The notes below the pieces were generated by a model. That model searched no databases. It was not told the DNA's origin and worked only from the letters and a program-made list of their open reading frames with translations. A stretch of DNA of 64,000 nt, taken from the NCBI RefSeq assembly GCF_001894925.1, contig NZ_BCXD01000006.1:186001-250000 (forward strand). The letters are read 5' to 3'. Position numbers and translations under genes: made by a program. Shown one piece after another: positions 19,165-27,926 of the stretch (positions within the stretch are counted from its first letter, which is position 1; each line of letters opens with the position of its first letter). This DNA comes from Rhodococcus rhodnii NBRC 100604 (lineage in GTDB: Bacteria; Actinomycetota; Actinomycetes; Mycobacteriales; Mycobacteriaceae).

Positions 19165-20428
19165 GGCCGGAGCCGCCGGGCGGATCGAAGTGTGGTCTGC
19201 CCCTCGGTGTCGAGGTGATCGTCCAGTCGCTGTGGTGAACATGGCGATGGTGGCTGCCGCAGAGCAGCACCATGTTGTCGAGATCCGTCGACCCGCCGTC
19301 CGCCCAATGCGTGATGTGGTGAGCTTCGCACCACGAAGACGGGACCGTGCAGTTCGGGAACGCGCATCCACGGTCGCGGACCACCAGTGCTCGACGTTGT
19401 GCCGGGGTGACGAGCCGCGTGGTGCGGCCCATGCTCAGCGGAACACCGTTGTCGTCGATCACGATCGGCGTGACCTGCGCATCGCACGCCACCGCACGCG
19501 CCGTCTCAGGTGTGAGGGTTGCGCCCCACGGTGTCCACGGCAGACCGACGCCATCGAGCAACGCCGTGATCGACACGCTCCTTCGCTCGGCGGCAGTATC
19601 CGCGCGACGTTCGAGGTCACGCTGATTCACCAACACAGTCACGTGCGGCTTCTCACCCGCCTCCATGCCGGCGGCACCGGAATCGAGGAACCTGCGGCAC
19701 ACCTCGACCAACGCATCCGCCCGCCGTTTCCGCGGCGACCTGCGGTCGGGTGTTCCGTCCTCGGCAGGCTGCGGTGCCGACAGCTTTGACAACGCCGTCA
19801 ACAGCACCTCACCCGAGAGGGCATCGAAGTTCCCGTGCACCACCACCCGGCCATGCAGGGTATGCGACACGGACAGGTGGTTGAGGTTGTCGCGTTCGCG
19901 CGTCGGCGGACCATCGGATTCGGCGTCCAACCGGATCTCGAGCCGCTCCTTCGCGCGCCGCACCGACGCCGTCGTCGTCCCCGGCCCGGGAACCGCCGCC
20001 GCCAACAGTGCATCACGGCAGAACTCGACCACCTTCGAATGCTCCTCGGGGTCGGCCTCGGCCAGCGCTGCCAGCAGCGACGGCGGCGTCTCGAAGAAGT
20101 CGCAGATCATCTGGGCGTGTGTCGGCGAGACCCGTTGTTCGGCAACAGCAGCAGCGATCTCGGGCTGCGACCGCAGGCTCACCGCGAGATTGACGACCCG
20201 CCGCGCCTCATGAACCTCGAGCATCGTCCGCGCCGCCAGCCACGACCCCGCATCCCGATACCCGTCCTCACCGGAGATACCGCGCTCGACCACCTCACCC
20301 ATCACAGAGATCCGCTGCGCCTGCAACGCCTCGATCTGACGCGACAACGAGAGCGCCCGCTCCCGCAACTCGCCGTCACCGAGCTGCCACGGTGCCCCGT
20401 GTGCTGTGTGTGAATCCCCCGACCCCAT
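19109..20428 (-). CDS. DUF222 / HNH endonuclease protein (13E12-type), LexA-box promoter
   Basis: The 439-residue protein has an N-terminal DUF222 domain (about 25-330) and a C-terminal HNH nuclease with CAFPNC, then EAHHITHWADGGSTDLDN and CGSHHRHVHH (about 362-410). This is the 13E12 repeat-family architecture, present in several copies in mycobacteria and relatives; some mycobacterial members are LexA targets. A near-perfect SOS box lies in its promoter. A paralogue lies at 45976-47307; they share the MGSGD start and most of the DUF222 and HNH blocks. The role is not established; a DNA-damage-induced nuclease is likely. Confidence 0.9.
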   Translation of the reverse strand: MGSGDSHTAHGAPWQLGDGELRERALSLSRQIEALQAQRISVMGEVVERGISGEDGYRDAGSWLAARTMLEVHEARRVVNLAVSLRSQPEIAAAVAEQRVSPTHAQMICDFFETPPSLLAALAEADPEEHSKVVEFCRDALLAAAVPGPGTTTASVRRAKERLEIRLDAESDGPPTRERDNLNHLSVSHTLHGRVVVHGNFDALSGEVLLTALSKLSAPQPAEDGTPDRRSPRKRRADALVEVCRRFLDSGAAGMEAGEKPHVTVLVNQRDLERRADTAAERRSVSITALLDGVGLPWTPWGATLTPETARAVACDAQVTPIVIDDNGVPLSMGRTTRLVTPAQRRALVVRDRGCAFPNCTVPSSWCEAHHITHWADGGSTDLDNMVLLCGSHHRHVHHSDWTITSTPRGRPHFDPPGGSGPTLRGPCARREEAWTTGS

Positions 20429-20463
20429 GCGACAAACCTATATCGCACACCCGTTCGATACAA
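20429..20463 (-). promoter_or_regulatory. LexA-box promoter of the first DUF222-HNH gene, leaderless
   Basis: On the minus strand, TTGTAT (20458-20463), a 17-bp spacer and TAGGTT (20435-20440) form a promoter; the -10 ends 6 bases before the ATG, so the transcript should start at the start codon. The spacer contains TCGAACGGGTGTGCGA (20443-20458), which differs at one base from the actinobacterial SOS box TCGAAC-N4-GTTCGA. LexA bound here would block RNA polymerase. The promoter at 47308-47342 has the same geometry. The rest of 20464-20653 shows no gene. Confidence 0.8.
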
Positions 20464-20653
20464 GACCCATTTCCGCAGCTGGGGATAACCGTCGAGCTGT
20501 GGACAACCGGATCCGGTTGACGCGAGGGAACGCATATTCGCGAAAGGTGCGTCGCGGAGTGCGCGTGCATCGCGGAACCCGGGCGAATCGAAGGCGGCGG
20601 CGCGCGGGATCGCCTGTCTCATGTCGCGTTGCTCGGACACGCACGATCGAGCG

Positions 20654-21472
20654 TCACGCCCTTGCGAATGCTGCGTCGAGATCCAGTGCGCGCGTGTCGA
20701 TTCCGAACGACTCCTCGAGGACGTCGCGCAACTCGTGTGCACTCGCGAGTTCCCGGCGTTCCAGCGGACGGCCGGGCCGGTGGATCGTGAAACGACGGCC
20801 CGCGAGTGCGTAGCGGTGCGTCGGGGTCGGCCGGGCCGCCGTCAGCGTCGTCACGAACCGCGACTGCGGCCACGTCGACAGGTACCAGTTGATCGGCTCG
20901 TAGTCGACGGGCAGATGCGCCTGCTCGTCGAACATGTACACCGGACGCCACGCGTCGCCGGTCAGCGCGTCGAGCACGTACGTCGCACCCTGGCCGGCGG
21001 TGAATCGGAACGGTTCGAGCGGCGTCGCGCCGACGGCCCCGATCGTCAGCGGGAGCGACGCCGTCGGCGTCATGCCACCGAAGCCCACGTCGGCGATGCG
21101 CCGCTGCCCCGCGACGTCCACGGCGAGCAGCATGTGGGTCCGGGCGCCCGGATCGTCCGGCGACGCTCCACCCCACAGCACGCGCGCGGCGAGGCGCGTC
21201 ACGGTGAAGCCGATGCGCTCCAGGACCGCGGCGAACAGCAGATTCTGCTCGAAGCAGTACCCGCCGCGGCGGCCGTCGACGAGTTTCGCGACGATCGCGT
21301 CGAGGTCGATCCGGTTGGGCACGCCGAGGAAGGGATCGAGATTCTCGAAGGCGATCGCATCCGCGTGCAGCGCGATCAGCCGGTCGAGGGTCGCGACGTC
21401 TGCCGCGGGGTCCTCGTTCTCGGGGAACCCGACACGGGTCAGATAGCTACGCAGGTCGATCTCGCTCACCAC
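20654..21472 (-). CDS. nat: Arylamine N-acetyltransferase
   Basis: The 272-residue protein has the full NAT triad: Cys in RRGGYCFEQN (about 72), His in THMLL (about 112) and Asp in ADVGFGG (about 128). It transfers acetyl or propionyl from CoA to arylamines and hydrazines such as isoniazid; in mycobacteria nat lies with sterol-degradation genes, which is not the case here. Two adjacent GTG codons could start it. It follows the small gene at 21491-21808 by 18 bp on the same strand. Confidence 0.93.
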   Translation of the reverse strand: MVSEIDLRSYLTRVGFPENEDPAADVATLDRLIALHADAIAFENLDPFLGVPNRIDLDAIVAKLVDGRRGGYCFEQNLLFAAVLERIGFTVTRLAARVLWGGASPDDPGARTHMLLAVDVAGQRRIADVGFGGMTPTASLPLTIGAVGATPLEPFRFTAGQGATYVLDALTGDAWRPVYMFDEQAHLPVDYEPINWYLSTWPQSRFVTTLTAARPTPTHRYALAGRRFTIHRPGRPLERRELASAHELRDVLEESFGIDTRALDLDAAFARA

Positions 21473-21490
21473 CCCAGTTGTACAGGTCGC

Positions 21491-21808
21491 TCACCACGGT
21501 GTGATGGGCGGCTTGACCCACATGATCTTCTCGTCACGATGTGCGCGTGCCGCGGCCGGATGGTCGGGATTGCGCAGCGCCCACTGTGCCTTCTCGTCCA
21601 GCAGGCCGGCGACGACGCGCCACGTCTCACCGCTGCCGGGCGGATTCACGCCCGCGGCCCGCGCGAACTTGCGTGCGACGGCATCGGTGAACGCGAGGAC
21701 CTCCGCCGAGTCAATGCCGCGATCCCACGCGAAACCCGCGAGTGCCCGCGCCTTCGCGAGGCGGCTCTGTGCCGCCCGATCGGTGTGCGCGAAGTCCGGT
21801 TCGTCCAC
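21491..21808 (-). CDS. Conserved hypothetical protein, 105 residues
   Basis: I do not recognise a named domain. The protein is helical and Ala/Arg-rich with aromatic residues near the end (KIMWVKPPITPW). The GTG at 21808 is chosen because an upstream extension would run into the divergent spermidine-synthase-like gene. It lies 18 bp before NAT on the same strand and is probably co-transcribed. Coding is supported by an uninterrupted frame and third-position GC bias. Confidence 0.6.
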   Translation of the reverse strand: MDEPDFAHTDRAAQSRLAKARALAGFAWDRGIDSAEVLAFTDAVARKFARAAGVNPPGSGETWRVVAGLLDEKAQWALRNPDHPAAARAHRDEKIMWVKPPITPW

Positions 21809-21837
21809 GGTGGGCAGGGTACCGGCATGATCGAGGT

Positions 21838-22707
21838 GTGGGACGAGCACGAGAGTCGCGACGAGCACCGGCACGGACGGACACCGGGGTGCAGCCCGGC
21901 GTGTATCCGATCGACACCGGCACGTGCGAGCTGATCCGCGACTCGCTCTCGGACGACGGGTGGATCGTGAAGATCAACGGGGTCGAGAGCAGCCACATCG
22001 ACGTCGACGATCCGGCGCGGCTCGATTTCGAGTACATGCGCTGGACGGCGCGCCTCGTCGAGGAGGCCTTCGAGGGCCGCGCGCGACTGCGGGTACTGCA
22101 CCTCGGCGGCGGTGTGTGCACCCTCGCGCGCCACGTCGCCGCCGTCCGTCCCGACGCGCGGCAGCTCGTCGTCGAGATCGACGGGCGGCTCGCCGAACTC
22201 GCCCGCGAGTGGTTCGACCTGCCGCGCGCACCGGCGCTGCGCATCCGCGTCGGCGACGCGCGCGCCGTCACCGAATCGCTCACCGAATCGAGCCGTGACG
22301 TCGTCGTTCGCGACGTCTTCGCGGGAGCCGTGACGCCGCGCGCGCTCACGACGGTCGAGTTCACGCGGCACGTCGGGCGCGTTCTCGGCGACGACGGGCT
22401 CTACGTCGTGAACTGCGGTGACACGCGAGACCTGCGGGGTGCGCGCCGAGAGGCGGCGACGATCGGGTCGGTCTTCGCGCACACCGCGATCGTCGCCGAT
22501 CCGGCGATGCTCAAGGGCAGGCGCTACGGCAACATCGTGATCGCGGGATCCGCCCGCCCGATCGGGGAGTCGCCCGCGCTCGTCCGCGATCTGCTCCAGG
22601 GAGCGGTGCCCGCGCACGTGTGGACGGACGCCCGGGTGCGGGAGTTCGTCGGGACGTCGGCACCGCTGACCGACGCGGAACTCGAACCGGGGGAGCTACT
22701 CGGGTAG
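21838..22707 (+). CDS. Spermidine-synthase-like SAM-binding protein
   Basis: The 289-residue protein has a class I methyltransferase/aminopropyltransferase fold: LHLGGGVCTLARHVAAVRP (about 87-105), then VVEIDGRLAELARE with the acidic ligand-binding Glu and Asp. YPIDTGTCELI at the N-terminus is typical of actinobacterial SpeE-like proteins. It lacks neighbours for polyamine synthesis, so aminopropyl transfer is not assured. Start is uncertain: GTG 21838 gives a basic N-terminus, GTG 21889 is the alternative. Its stop overlaps the ABC1 kinase gene end by 12 bp. Confidence 0.78.
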   Translation: MGRARESRRAPARTDTGVQPGVYPIDTGTCELIRDSLSDDGWIVKINGVESSHIDVDDPARLDFEYMRWTARLVEEAFEGRARLRVLHLGGGVCTLARHVAAVRPDARQLVVEIDGRLAELAREWFDLPRAPALRIRVGDARAVTESLTESSRDVVVRDVFAGAVTPRALTTVEFTRHVGRVLGDDGLYVVNCGDTRDLRGARREAATIGSVFAHTAIVADPAMLKGRRYGNIVIAGSARPIGESPALVRDLLQGAVPAHVWTDARVREFVGTSAPLTDAELEPGELLG

Positions 22708-24096
22708 TTCCAGCCCGGTCTGCGCGACGCGCGCCGCGACGTCGTCGGGGAAGACGTTGCGGAAGAGGAACAGGTCCTGGCCCAGCACCCAGCCGGGGGC
22801 GAGCTGCGTCGCATAGCGCTCGAAGTAGCCGAGCTGCTTGCCGAAGAGCACCAGTTCCTCGGGGCTCGCGACACCCCACTGCTTGCCGATCGCGATGAGC
22901 GCCATTATGAGGTCGCTGAGTCGCAGCTCGCCGAGGTCCTGGGTGAGGACGGGCGTGAGCGCCGCCGCGACGTCGAGGCCGATCTTCTCGTCCGACGCCT
23001 CGACGTCCGCGGTGTAGCCGAGCGCGCGGATCCCCGCTGCCATCTTCCGGAAATCGCCGTCGAAGAGGGTCGCGTGGAACATCTCGCGCAGAATCGTCCG
23101 CCACTGCGGGGGCAGCTCGCCGACGATCCCGAAGTCGAGCATCGCGAGCCGTCCGTCGCCAAGCACCCACAGGTTGCCGGCGTGGACGTCGCCGTGGAAC
23201 GGGCCGTGCAGCAGCACCGATTCGATCCACACCTTGACGCCCCGCCGGATGAGCATGCGGGTGTCGTGGTGCGCGATCTCGTCGAACCGGTCGAGCGGGA
23301 TGCCGGTCATGCGTTCCATGCAGATGACGTGCGGTCCGCAGTAGTCCCACAGCACCTCGGGCGCGGTGACGCCCTTGTTGTCGCCGAACTGCCACAGGTT
23401 GTCGCGGATCGTCTCCTGCCGCGCGGCCTCGACGGCGCTGTTGAGCTCCGTCATCGTCGCGGCGTGCAGGTCGCGGATGATGGCCGTCGCGTTGGCGACG
23501 CGGAAGAACTCGAAACGTTCGAGCAGCCTCGCGCCCCAGAACGCCGTCCGCAGGTCGACGAGCATGCGGCCGAAGATGCCGGGTCGCTGCACCTTGAGGA
23601 CGACCTCGCGGCCGTCGTGCAGCGTGCAGGCGTGGACCTGCGCGACGGACGCCGCCGCGAGCGGAACGTCGTCGAACGACGCGAAGAGCGCGTCGATCGG
23701 ATGCCCGAGATCGGCCTCCACGACGGCGCGTGCCTGCCGGGTGTCGACCGGGGGAACGTCGTCGAGGCAGCGGAGTGCGGCGTTCGCGAGCGGCGCGGGG
23801 AACACGCCCGACGACGACGCGATGAGCTGACCGACCTTGACGAACGTGGGGCCGAGGATCTCGAAGGCGTCGACGACGCCGTCGGACGCGGCGTCCGCGA
23901 TCCGGCGGCCACGCGGCGCGACGATCCACGCGAGGAGTGCCAGGACGACCCGCCACACGATGACGACGGCGATCACGCCGGCGCGGGCGATCTCCCGGCC
24001 GCGGAAGCGTTCGAGCTCGTGAGGGGGTACGACGAGCGCAGCAGCCGGTGGACCTCCCGCGTACGGGCCCACGGGACTCGCTGCTCGATCGTGCAC
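22696..24096 (-). CDS. ABC1/UbiB-family atypical kinase
   Basis: The 466-residue protein shows the UbiB family hallmarks: KxGQ in FVKVGQLIASSSG (about 88), the VLK lysine in EVVLKVQRPG, the catalytic loop HGDVHAGNLWVL and the metal-binding DFG in LDFGIVGE. Members bind ATP and are required for quinone or lipid homeostasis. A hydrophobic segment near residues 38-58 may anchor it to the membrane. TACCGT ends 6 bases before the GTG, so the mRNA is probably leaderless. It is divergent from the LysR gene with 69 bp between. Confidence 0.88.
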   Translation of the reverse strand: MHDRAASPVGPYAGGPPAAALVVPPHELERFRGREIARAGVIAVVIVWRVVLALLAWIVAPRGRRIADAASDGVVDAFEILGPTFVKVGQLIASSSGVFPAPLANAALRCLDDVPPVDTRQARAVVEADLGHPIDALFASFDDVPLAAASVAQVHACTLHDGREVVLKVQRPGIFGRMLVDLRTAFWGARLLERFEFFRVANATAIIRDLHAATMTELNSAVEAARQETIRDNLWQFGDNKGVTAPEVLWDYCGPHVICMERMTGIPLDRFDEIAHHDTRMLIRRGVKVWIESVLLHGPFHGDVHAGNLWVLGDGRLAMLDFGIVGELPPQWRTILREMFHATLFDGDFRKMAAGIRALGYTADVEASDEKIGLDVAAALTPVLTQDLGELRLSDLIMALIAIGKQWGVASPEELVLFGKQLGYFERYATQLAPGWVLGQDLFLFRNVFPDDVAARVAQTGLELPE

Positions 24097-24165
24097 GGGG
24101 CCACGGTAGCGCAATCTGTGACGAGCACCATCAATGCTCGGTCGCGGCCTGCGACAATCGCGCCC

Positions 24166-25098
24166 GTGCCGTCCCCGTACACGCTCGTCCAGTTGCGTCA
24201 CTTCGTCGTCGTCGCCGAGGTCGGGAGCGTCACGCACGCTGCGCGCCGGCTCGGCGTCACACAGTCCGCGCTGTCGGCGTCGATCGCGCGGCTCGAGCGC
24301 GAGTTCGACGCGACGCTGTTCACGCGGTCGCCGCGGCGTGGCCTGGAGCCGACGACGGCGGGCCGCCGGCTGCTGCACGAGGCGATCCCGTTCCTCGAGA
24401 CGGCAGACCGGCTGTACGCCGTGGTGCACGGCGATCCGGACGATCTCACGGGCGAGCTCGTCGTCGGGGTGTTCGCGCCGCTCGCGGCGTTCCGCGCGCC
24501 GGTGATCCTCTCGGCGATCGAGAAGCGCCACCCGAATCTGCACGTGACACTGCTCGAGGGTGACCAGGAGTTCGTGCGTCGCGCGCTGCACGAGGGACGG
24601 TGCGAGCTCGCGCTGATGTACGACATCGGGCTCGACCCGGGGCTCGAAACGACAGTGGTAGAGCGCATTCCGCCGCACGTCGTCGTGCCCGAAGGGCATC
24701 GTCTCGCCGATGCACCGGACGCGGAGGTCTCGCTCGTGGACCTCGCGGACGACCCGCTGATCCTGCTCGACCTGCCGCACACACGCGAGTACTTCTTCTC
24801 GCTGTATCGCTCGGTGGGCGCCACCCCGCGCGTGCGTCACCGTGCTTCGAACTACGAGACGGTGCGGGCGTTCGTGGGGCAGGGCCACGGGTACGCCGTC
24901 CTCAATCAGCGCCTGCATCACACGCTGACGTACTCGGGAAGCCGGATCGTCCCGCTCCGGCTGACCGACGATCTGCCGCCGATCGAGGTGCTGCTCGCGC
25001 GGGTTCCGGGGACGACGCCGACGTTGCGCGCCGCGGCGTTCGCGGCCGTGTGCCGGAGCCTGTACGGATTACCGACGGGTAGCGTTCGATCCGTGTGA
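24166..25098 (+). CDS. LysR-family transcriptional regulator
   Basis: The 310-residue protein has the LysR winged helix at the N-terminus (QLRHFVVVAEVGSVTHAARR, then LGVTQSALSASIARLERE) and a periplasmic-binding-like effector domain. The start is GTG 24166. It lies just upstream of, and in the same direction as, the MFS / M20 hydrolase / amidase genes, so it is the likely activator of that unit. The 172-bp gap (25099-25270) would hold its binding site. Confidence 0.9.
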   Translation: MPSPYTLVQLRHFVVVAEVGSVTHAARRLGVTQSALSASIARLEREFDATLFTRSPRRGLEPTTAGRRLLHEAIPFLETADRLYAVVHGDPDDLTGELVVGVFAPLAAFRAPVILSAIEKRHPNLHVTLLEGDQEFVRRALHEGRCELALMYDIGLDPGLETTVVERIPPHVVVPEGHRLADAPDAEVSLVDLADDPLILLDLPHTREYFFSLYRSVGATPRVRHRASNYETVRAFVGQGHGYAVLNQRLHHTLTYSGSRIVPLRLTDDLPPIEVLLARVPGTTPTLRAAAFAAVCRSLYGLPTGSVRSV

Positions 25099-25276
25099 TG
25101 TCCGAAAGCGTATGGATCGATGGAGACGAACTCTGTGATCTCGCAGGTCGGCAGCGTTCGATGTGATCTGTGTTGCATCCACGTGAAATGGCGGGCGCAG
25201 TTGTTGCAGGTGGATTGCCGAGTCGCCGCGAAAACGTTCACGACGACGCAATATCGGGCTCCTAGCGTCGATGTGC

Positions 25277-26635
25277 ATGACGAACCCCCCGAGCTCCCAC
25301 ACCGCGACCGCGGCGACGAGCGCTCCCGAGGTGGACGCGTCCGCGTTCGCGTCGGGCACTCGCTCCACCGGGATCCAGAAGCGCGTCCTCGCCGGCGGCA
25401 GCGTCGGACAGTTCATCGAGTTCTACGACTTCACCCTCTATGCGCTGTCGGCGGTGACGCTCGCCGCGCTGTTCTTCCCGGGTGAGTCGACGGCCGTCGG
25501 CCTGCTCTCGACGTTCGCGACGTTCGGCGTCGCGTTCCTCGTCCGCCCGCTCGGCGGGCTGTTCTTCGGCCAGCTGGGCGACCGGATCGGCCGGCGCAAG
25601 GTCCTCTACATCACGCTGCTCACGATCGGCGTCGCGACGTGTGCGATCGGTCTGCTCCCCACGTACGAGACGGTAGGCGCACTCGCGCCGGCGCTGCTCG
25701 TCGTGTGCCGGCTGCTGCAGGGCTTCTCGGCGGGCGGCGAGTCCGTCGGCGCTCCGGCGTTCGTCTTCGAGCACGCGCCCGTCGAGCGTCGCGGCTTCTG
25801 GCTCAACATCACGATCTCCGCGACGGCGCTGCCCTCCGTCGTCGCGGGAACGCTCCTGCTCGTGCTCAGCCGGTCGATGTCGGACGACGCGTTCTCCGAG
25901 TGGGGGTGGCGAATCCCGTTCCTGCTGGCCCTGCCGCTCGCGTTCGTGGGGCTGTGGGTGCGCGCGCGGACCGAGGAGTCTGAGGCGTTCCGTCAGGTGC
26001 TCGAGAAGGCGGAGCACAAGGAATCCTCGCCGCTGCGGGAAGCATGGCGCGACAACAAGGTTCGTATGGGACAGGTCATCGTCGTGATGGGCATGACGGC
26101 GATGGGCTTCTACTTCCTGTCCGGCTACTTCGTCTCCTACGTCCAGACGTCGGGCGACCTCTCCCGCGAGCAGTCGCTGGCCGTCAACGCCGTTGCGATG
26201 CTCTTCTACGCGCTGCTGCTTCCGGTCGGCGGCATGATCGGCGACCGTGTCGGCCGCAAACCGATGCTGGTCGCGGGGGCCGCGGCCATCGCCCTCGCCG
26301 CGGTGCCGTGCTTCATGCTCGTCACGAGCGGCTCGCTCCCGCTCGCGATGCTCGGTCAGCTGCTGTTCGTCGTGCCGCTGTGCATCTACGGCGGCGGCTG
26401 CTACACGTTCTTCGTCGAGATCTTCACCACGAGGACACGTTTCACGTCCGCCGCCATCAGCTACAACGTCGCGTACGCCGCGTTCGGCGGCACCGCGCCG
26501 TTCGTCGGGACGGCGCTCGTCACGGCGACCGGCATTCCGGGATCGCCCGGCTACTACGTCGCCGCAGCCGCACTCGTCGTCCTGGTGCTGCTGCTGACCA
26601 CGCGGATTCCCGAGACCCGCGGCCGCCTCCACTGA
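25277..26635 (+). CDS. MFS transporter, metabolite:H+ symporter (ProP/ShiA type)
   Basis: The 452-residue protein has twelve predicted membrane helices and the MHS-family motifs: GQFIEFYDFTLYALSA at helix 1, GDRIGRRKVLYI in loop 2-3 and GDRVGRKPMLVAG in loop 8-9. It imports an organic acid or zwitterion with protons. TAGCGT ends 8 bases before the ATG at 25277 and no Shine-Dalgarno is present; an ATG at 25271 is the alternative. It heads an operon with the amidohydrolase and amidase, so it probably imports their substrate. Confidence 0.9.
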   Translation: MTNPPSSHTATAATSAPEVDASAFASGTRSTGIQKRVLAGGSVGQFIEFYDFTLYALSAVTLAALFFPGESTAVGLLSTFATFGVAFLVRPLGGLFFGQLGDRIGRRKVLYITLLTIGVATCAIGLLPTYETVGALAPALLVVCRLLQGFSAGGESVGAPAFVFEHAPVERRGFWLNITISATALPSVVAGTLLLVLSRSMSDDAFSEWGWRIPFLLALPLAFVGLWVRARTEESEAFRQVLEKAEHKESSPLREAWRDNKVRMGQVIVVMGMTAMGFYFLSGYFVSYVQTSGDLSREQSLAVNAVAMLFYALLLPVGGMIGDRVGRKPMLVAGAAAIALAAVPCFMLVTSGSLPLAMLGQLLFVVPLCIYGGGCYTFFVEIFTTRTRFTSAAISYNVAYAAFGGTAPFVGTALVTATGIPGSPGYYVAAAALVVLVLLLTTRIPETRGRLH

Positions 26636-26663
26636 ACTCGACCGTCCCGAAAGGACCCCTGCG

Positions 26664-27926
26664 ATGACCGAGACCACCACATCGGCCGGCGACGACTTCC
26701 TCGCCGACTTCCACCACGTCGCGACGATCGGCGCGACGCCCGCGGGCGGCGTCGAGCGGCAGGCCGCAACCCCCGAGGACGCGCTCACCCGAGAGTGGTT
26801 CGCGCACTTCGCATCACGACGCGGGTGGGCGGTGACGACCGATCGCATCGGGAACATGTTCGCGAGCGTCGAGTTCACGGCGGGCGCGCCCTACGTCCTG
26901 CTCGGCTCCCATCTCGACTCGCAACCGCGCGGCGGCAGGTTCGACGGCGCGTACGGCGTGATCGCGGCACTGCACGCCACCGCGCGCATCGCCGACCGGG
27001 TGCGAGCCGACGGCAGGACGCCGCAGTTCAACGTCGCAGCGGTGAACTGGTTCAACGAGGAGGGCGGCCGTTTCGCGCCGTCGATCATGGGCAGCTCGGT
27101 GTTCGCCGGGACGATGGACGAGGAACGGATGCTCGACGTCACCGACGCCGACGGGGTGAGCGTGCGCGACGCCTTGGCGGCGATCGGGTATCTTGGCACC
27201 GACGAGCGGCCCGAGGTCGCCGGCTACGCCGAGATCCACATCGAGCAGGGACGCATCCTCGAACACGAGCAGATCAGGATCGGCGCGGTCGACTCGTCCT
27301 GGTACACACAGAAACTCGACGTCGAGGTGCTCGGTGAGCAATCGCACACCGGGGCAACTGCGATGGCGGACCGGCACGACGCGCTCGTCGCCGCCGCCCG
27401 CATCGTGCTCATGGTCGAGGAGGTCACCGCGGAGTTCCCGCCGGAGGCGCTCGTGTCGTCGGTGGGGCAGATGACGGTCGAGCCGAACTCGCCCATCGTC
27501 GTCCCGCGGCGAGCGCACCTCGTCGCCGACCTTCGCTCGGCGGATCCCGAGATCGTCCTGGCGGCGCGCGACCGGTTGCGTGAGCGCATCGACGCCGTCG
27601 CCTGCGAGCGCGACATCAGGATCGACGTGCGCGACTTCGACGTTCGCGACATCCAGCGTTATCCCGAGGACGGGCTCGAACTCACCGAGAAGGTGTGCGC
27701 AGACCTCGGCTACTCGGTGCGGCGGATGCAGACGATGGCAGGCCACGATTCGGTGCCCCTCAACCGGATTGCGCCGACCGTGATGCTGTTCGTCCCGTCG
27801 GTGGACGGAGTCTCGCACTGCGAACGCGAGTTCACGGAGGACGCCGACATGGTGATCGGCGTCGACGTGCTCGAGCGGATCGGCTGGGAGATGATCCACG
27901 GCGCGCTCGCACACGCGACGTCGTGA
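26664..27926 (+). CDS. M20-family Zn-dependent amidohydrolase (allantoate / N-carbamoyl-amino-acid hydrolase type)
   Basis: The 420-residue protein carries the M20 amidase motifs: GSHLDSQPRGGRFDGAYGV (first metal His and bridging Asp), NWFNEEGGRF (catalytic Glu pair), EIHIEQG and HCEREF with the last metal His. The dimerisation domain with GEQSHTGATAM is also present. Members cleave allantoate, ureidoglycolate, beta-ureidopropionate or N-carbamoyl-L-amino acids. It sits between the MFS transporter and an amidase, overlapping the latter by 4 bp, so a C-N bond in the imported compound is the likely target. Confidence 0.9.
   Translation: MTETTTSAGDDFLADFHHVATIGATPAGGVERQAATPEDALTREWFAHFASRRGWAVTTDRIGNMFASVEFTAGAPYVLLGSHLDSQPRGGRFDGAYGVIAALHATARIADRVRADGRTPQFNVAAVNWFNEEGGRFAPSIMGSSVFAGTMDEERMLDVTDADGVSVRDALAAIGYLGTDERPEVAGYAEIHIEQGRILEHEQIRIGAVDSSWYTQKLDVEVLGEQSHTGATAMADRHDALVAAARIVLMVEEVTAEFPPEALVSSVGQMTVEPNSPIVVPRRAHLVADLRSADPEIVLAARDRLRERIDAVACERDIRIDVRDFDVRDIQRYPEDGLELTEKVCADLGYSVRRMQTMAGHDSVPLNRIAPTVMLFVPSVDGVSHCEREFTEDADMVIGVDVLERIGWEMIHGALAHATS

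Noticed and set aside
21827-21934. ATG frame (MIEVWDEHES...) as start of the spermidine-synthase-like gene
   Set aside because: This frame stops at 21934 and is not the frame of the SAM-binding domain. A frameshift is possible, but GTG starts in the right frame explain the gene.
25099-25270. A clear LysR operator (T-N11-A palindrome) before the MFS gene
   Set aside because: Only weak partial repeats (TTGCATCCAC and GTGGATTGCC) were found; not enough to annotate.
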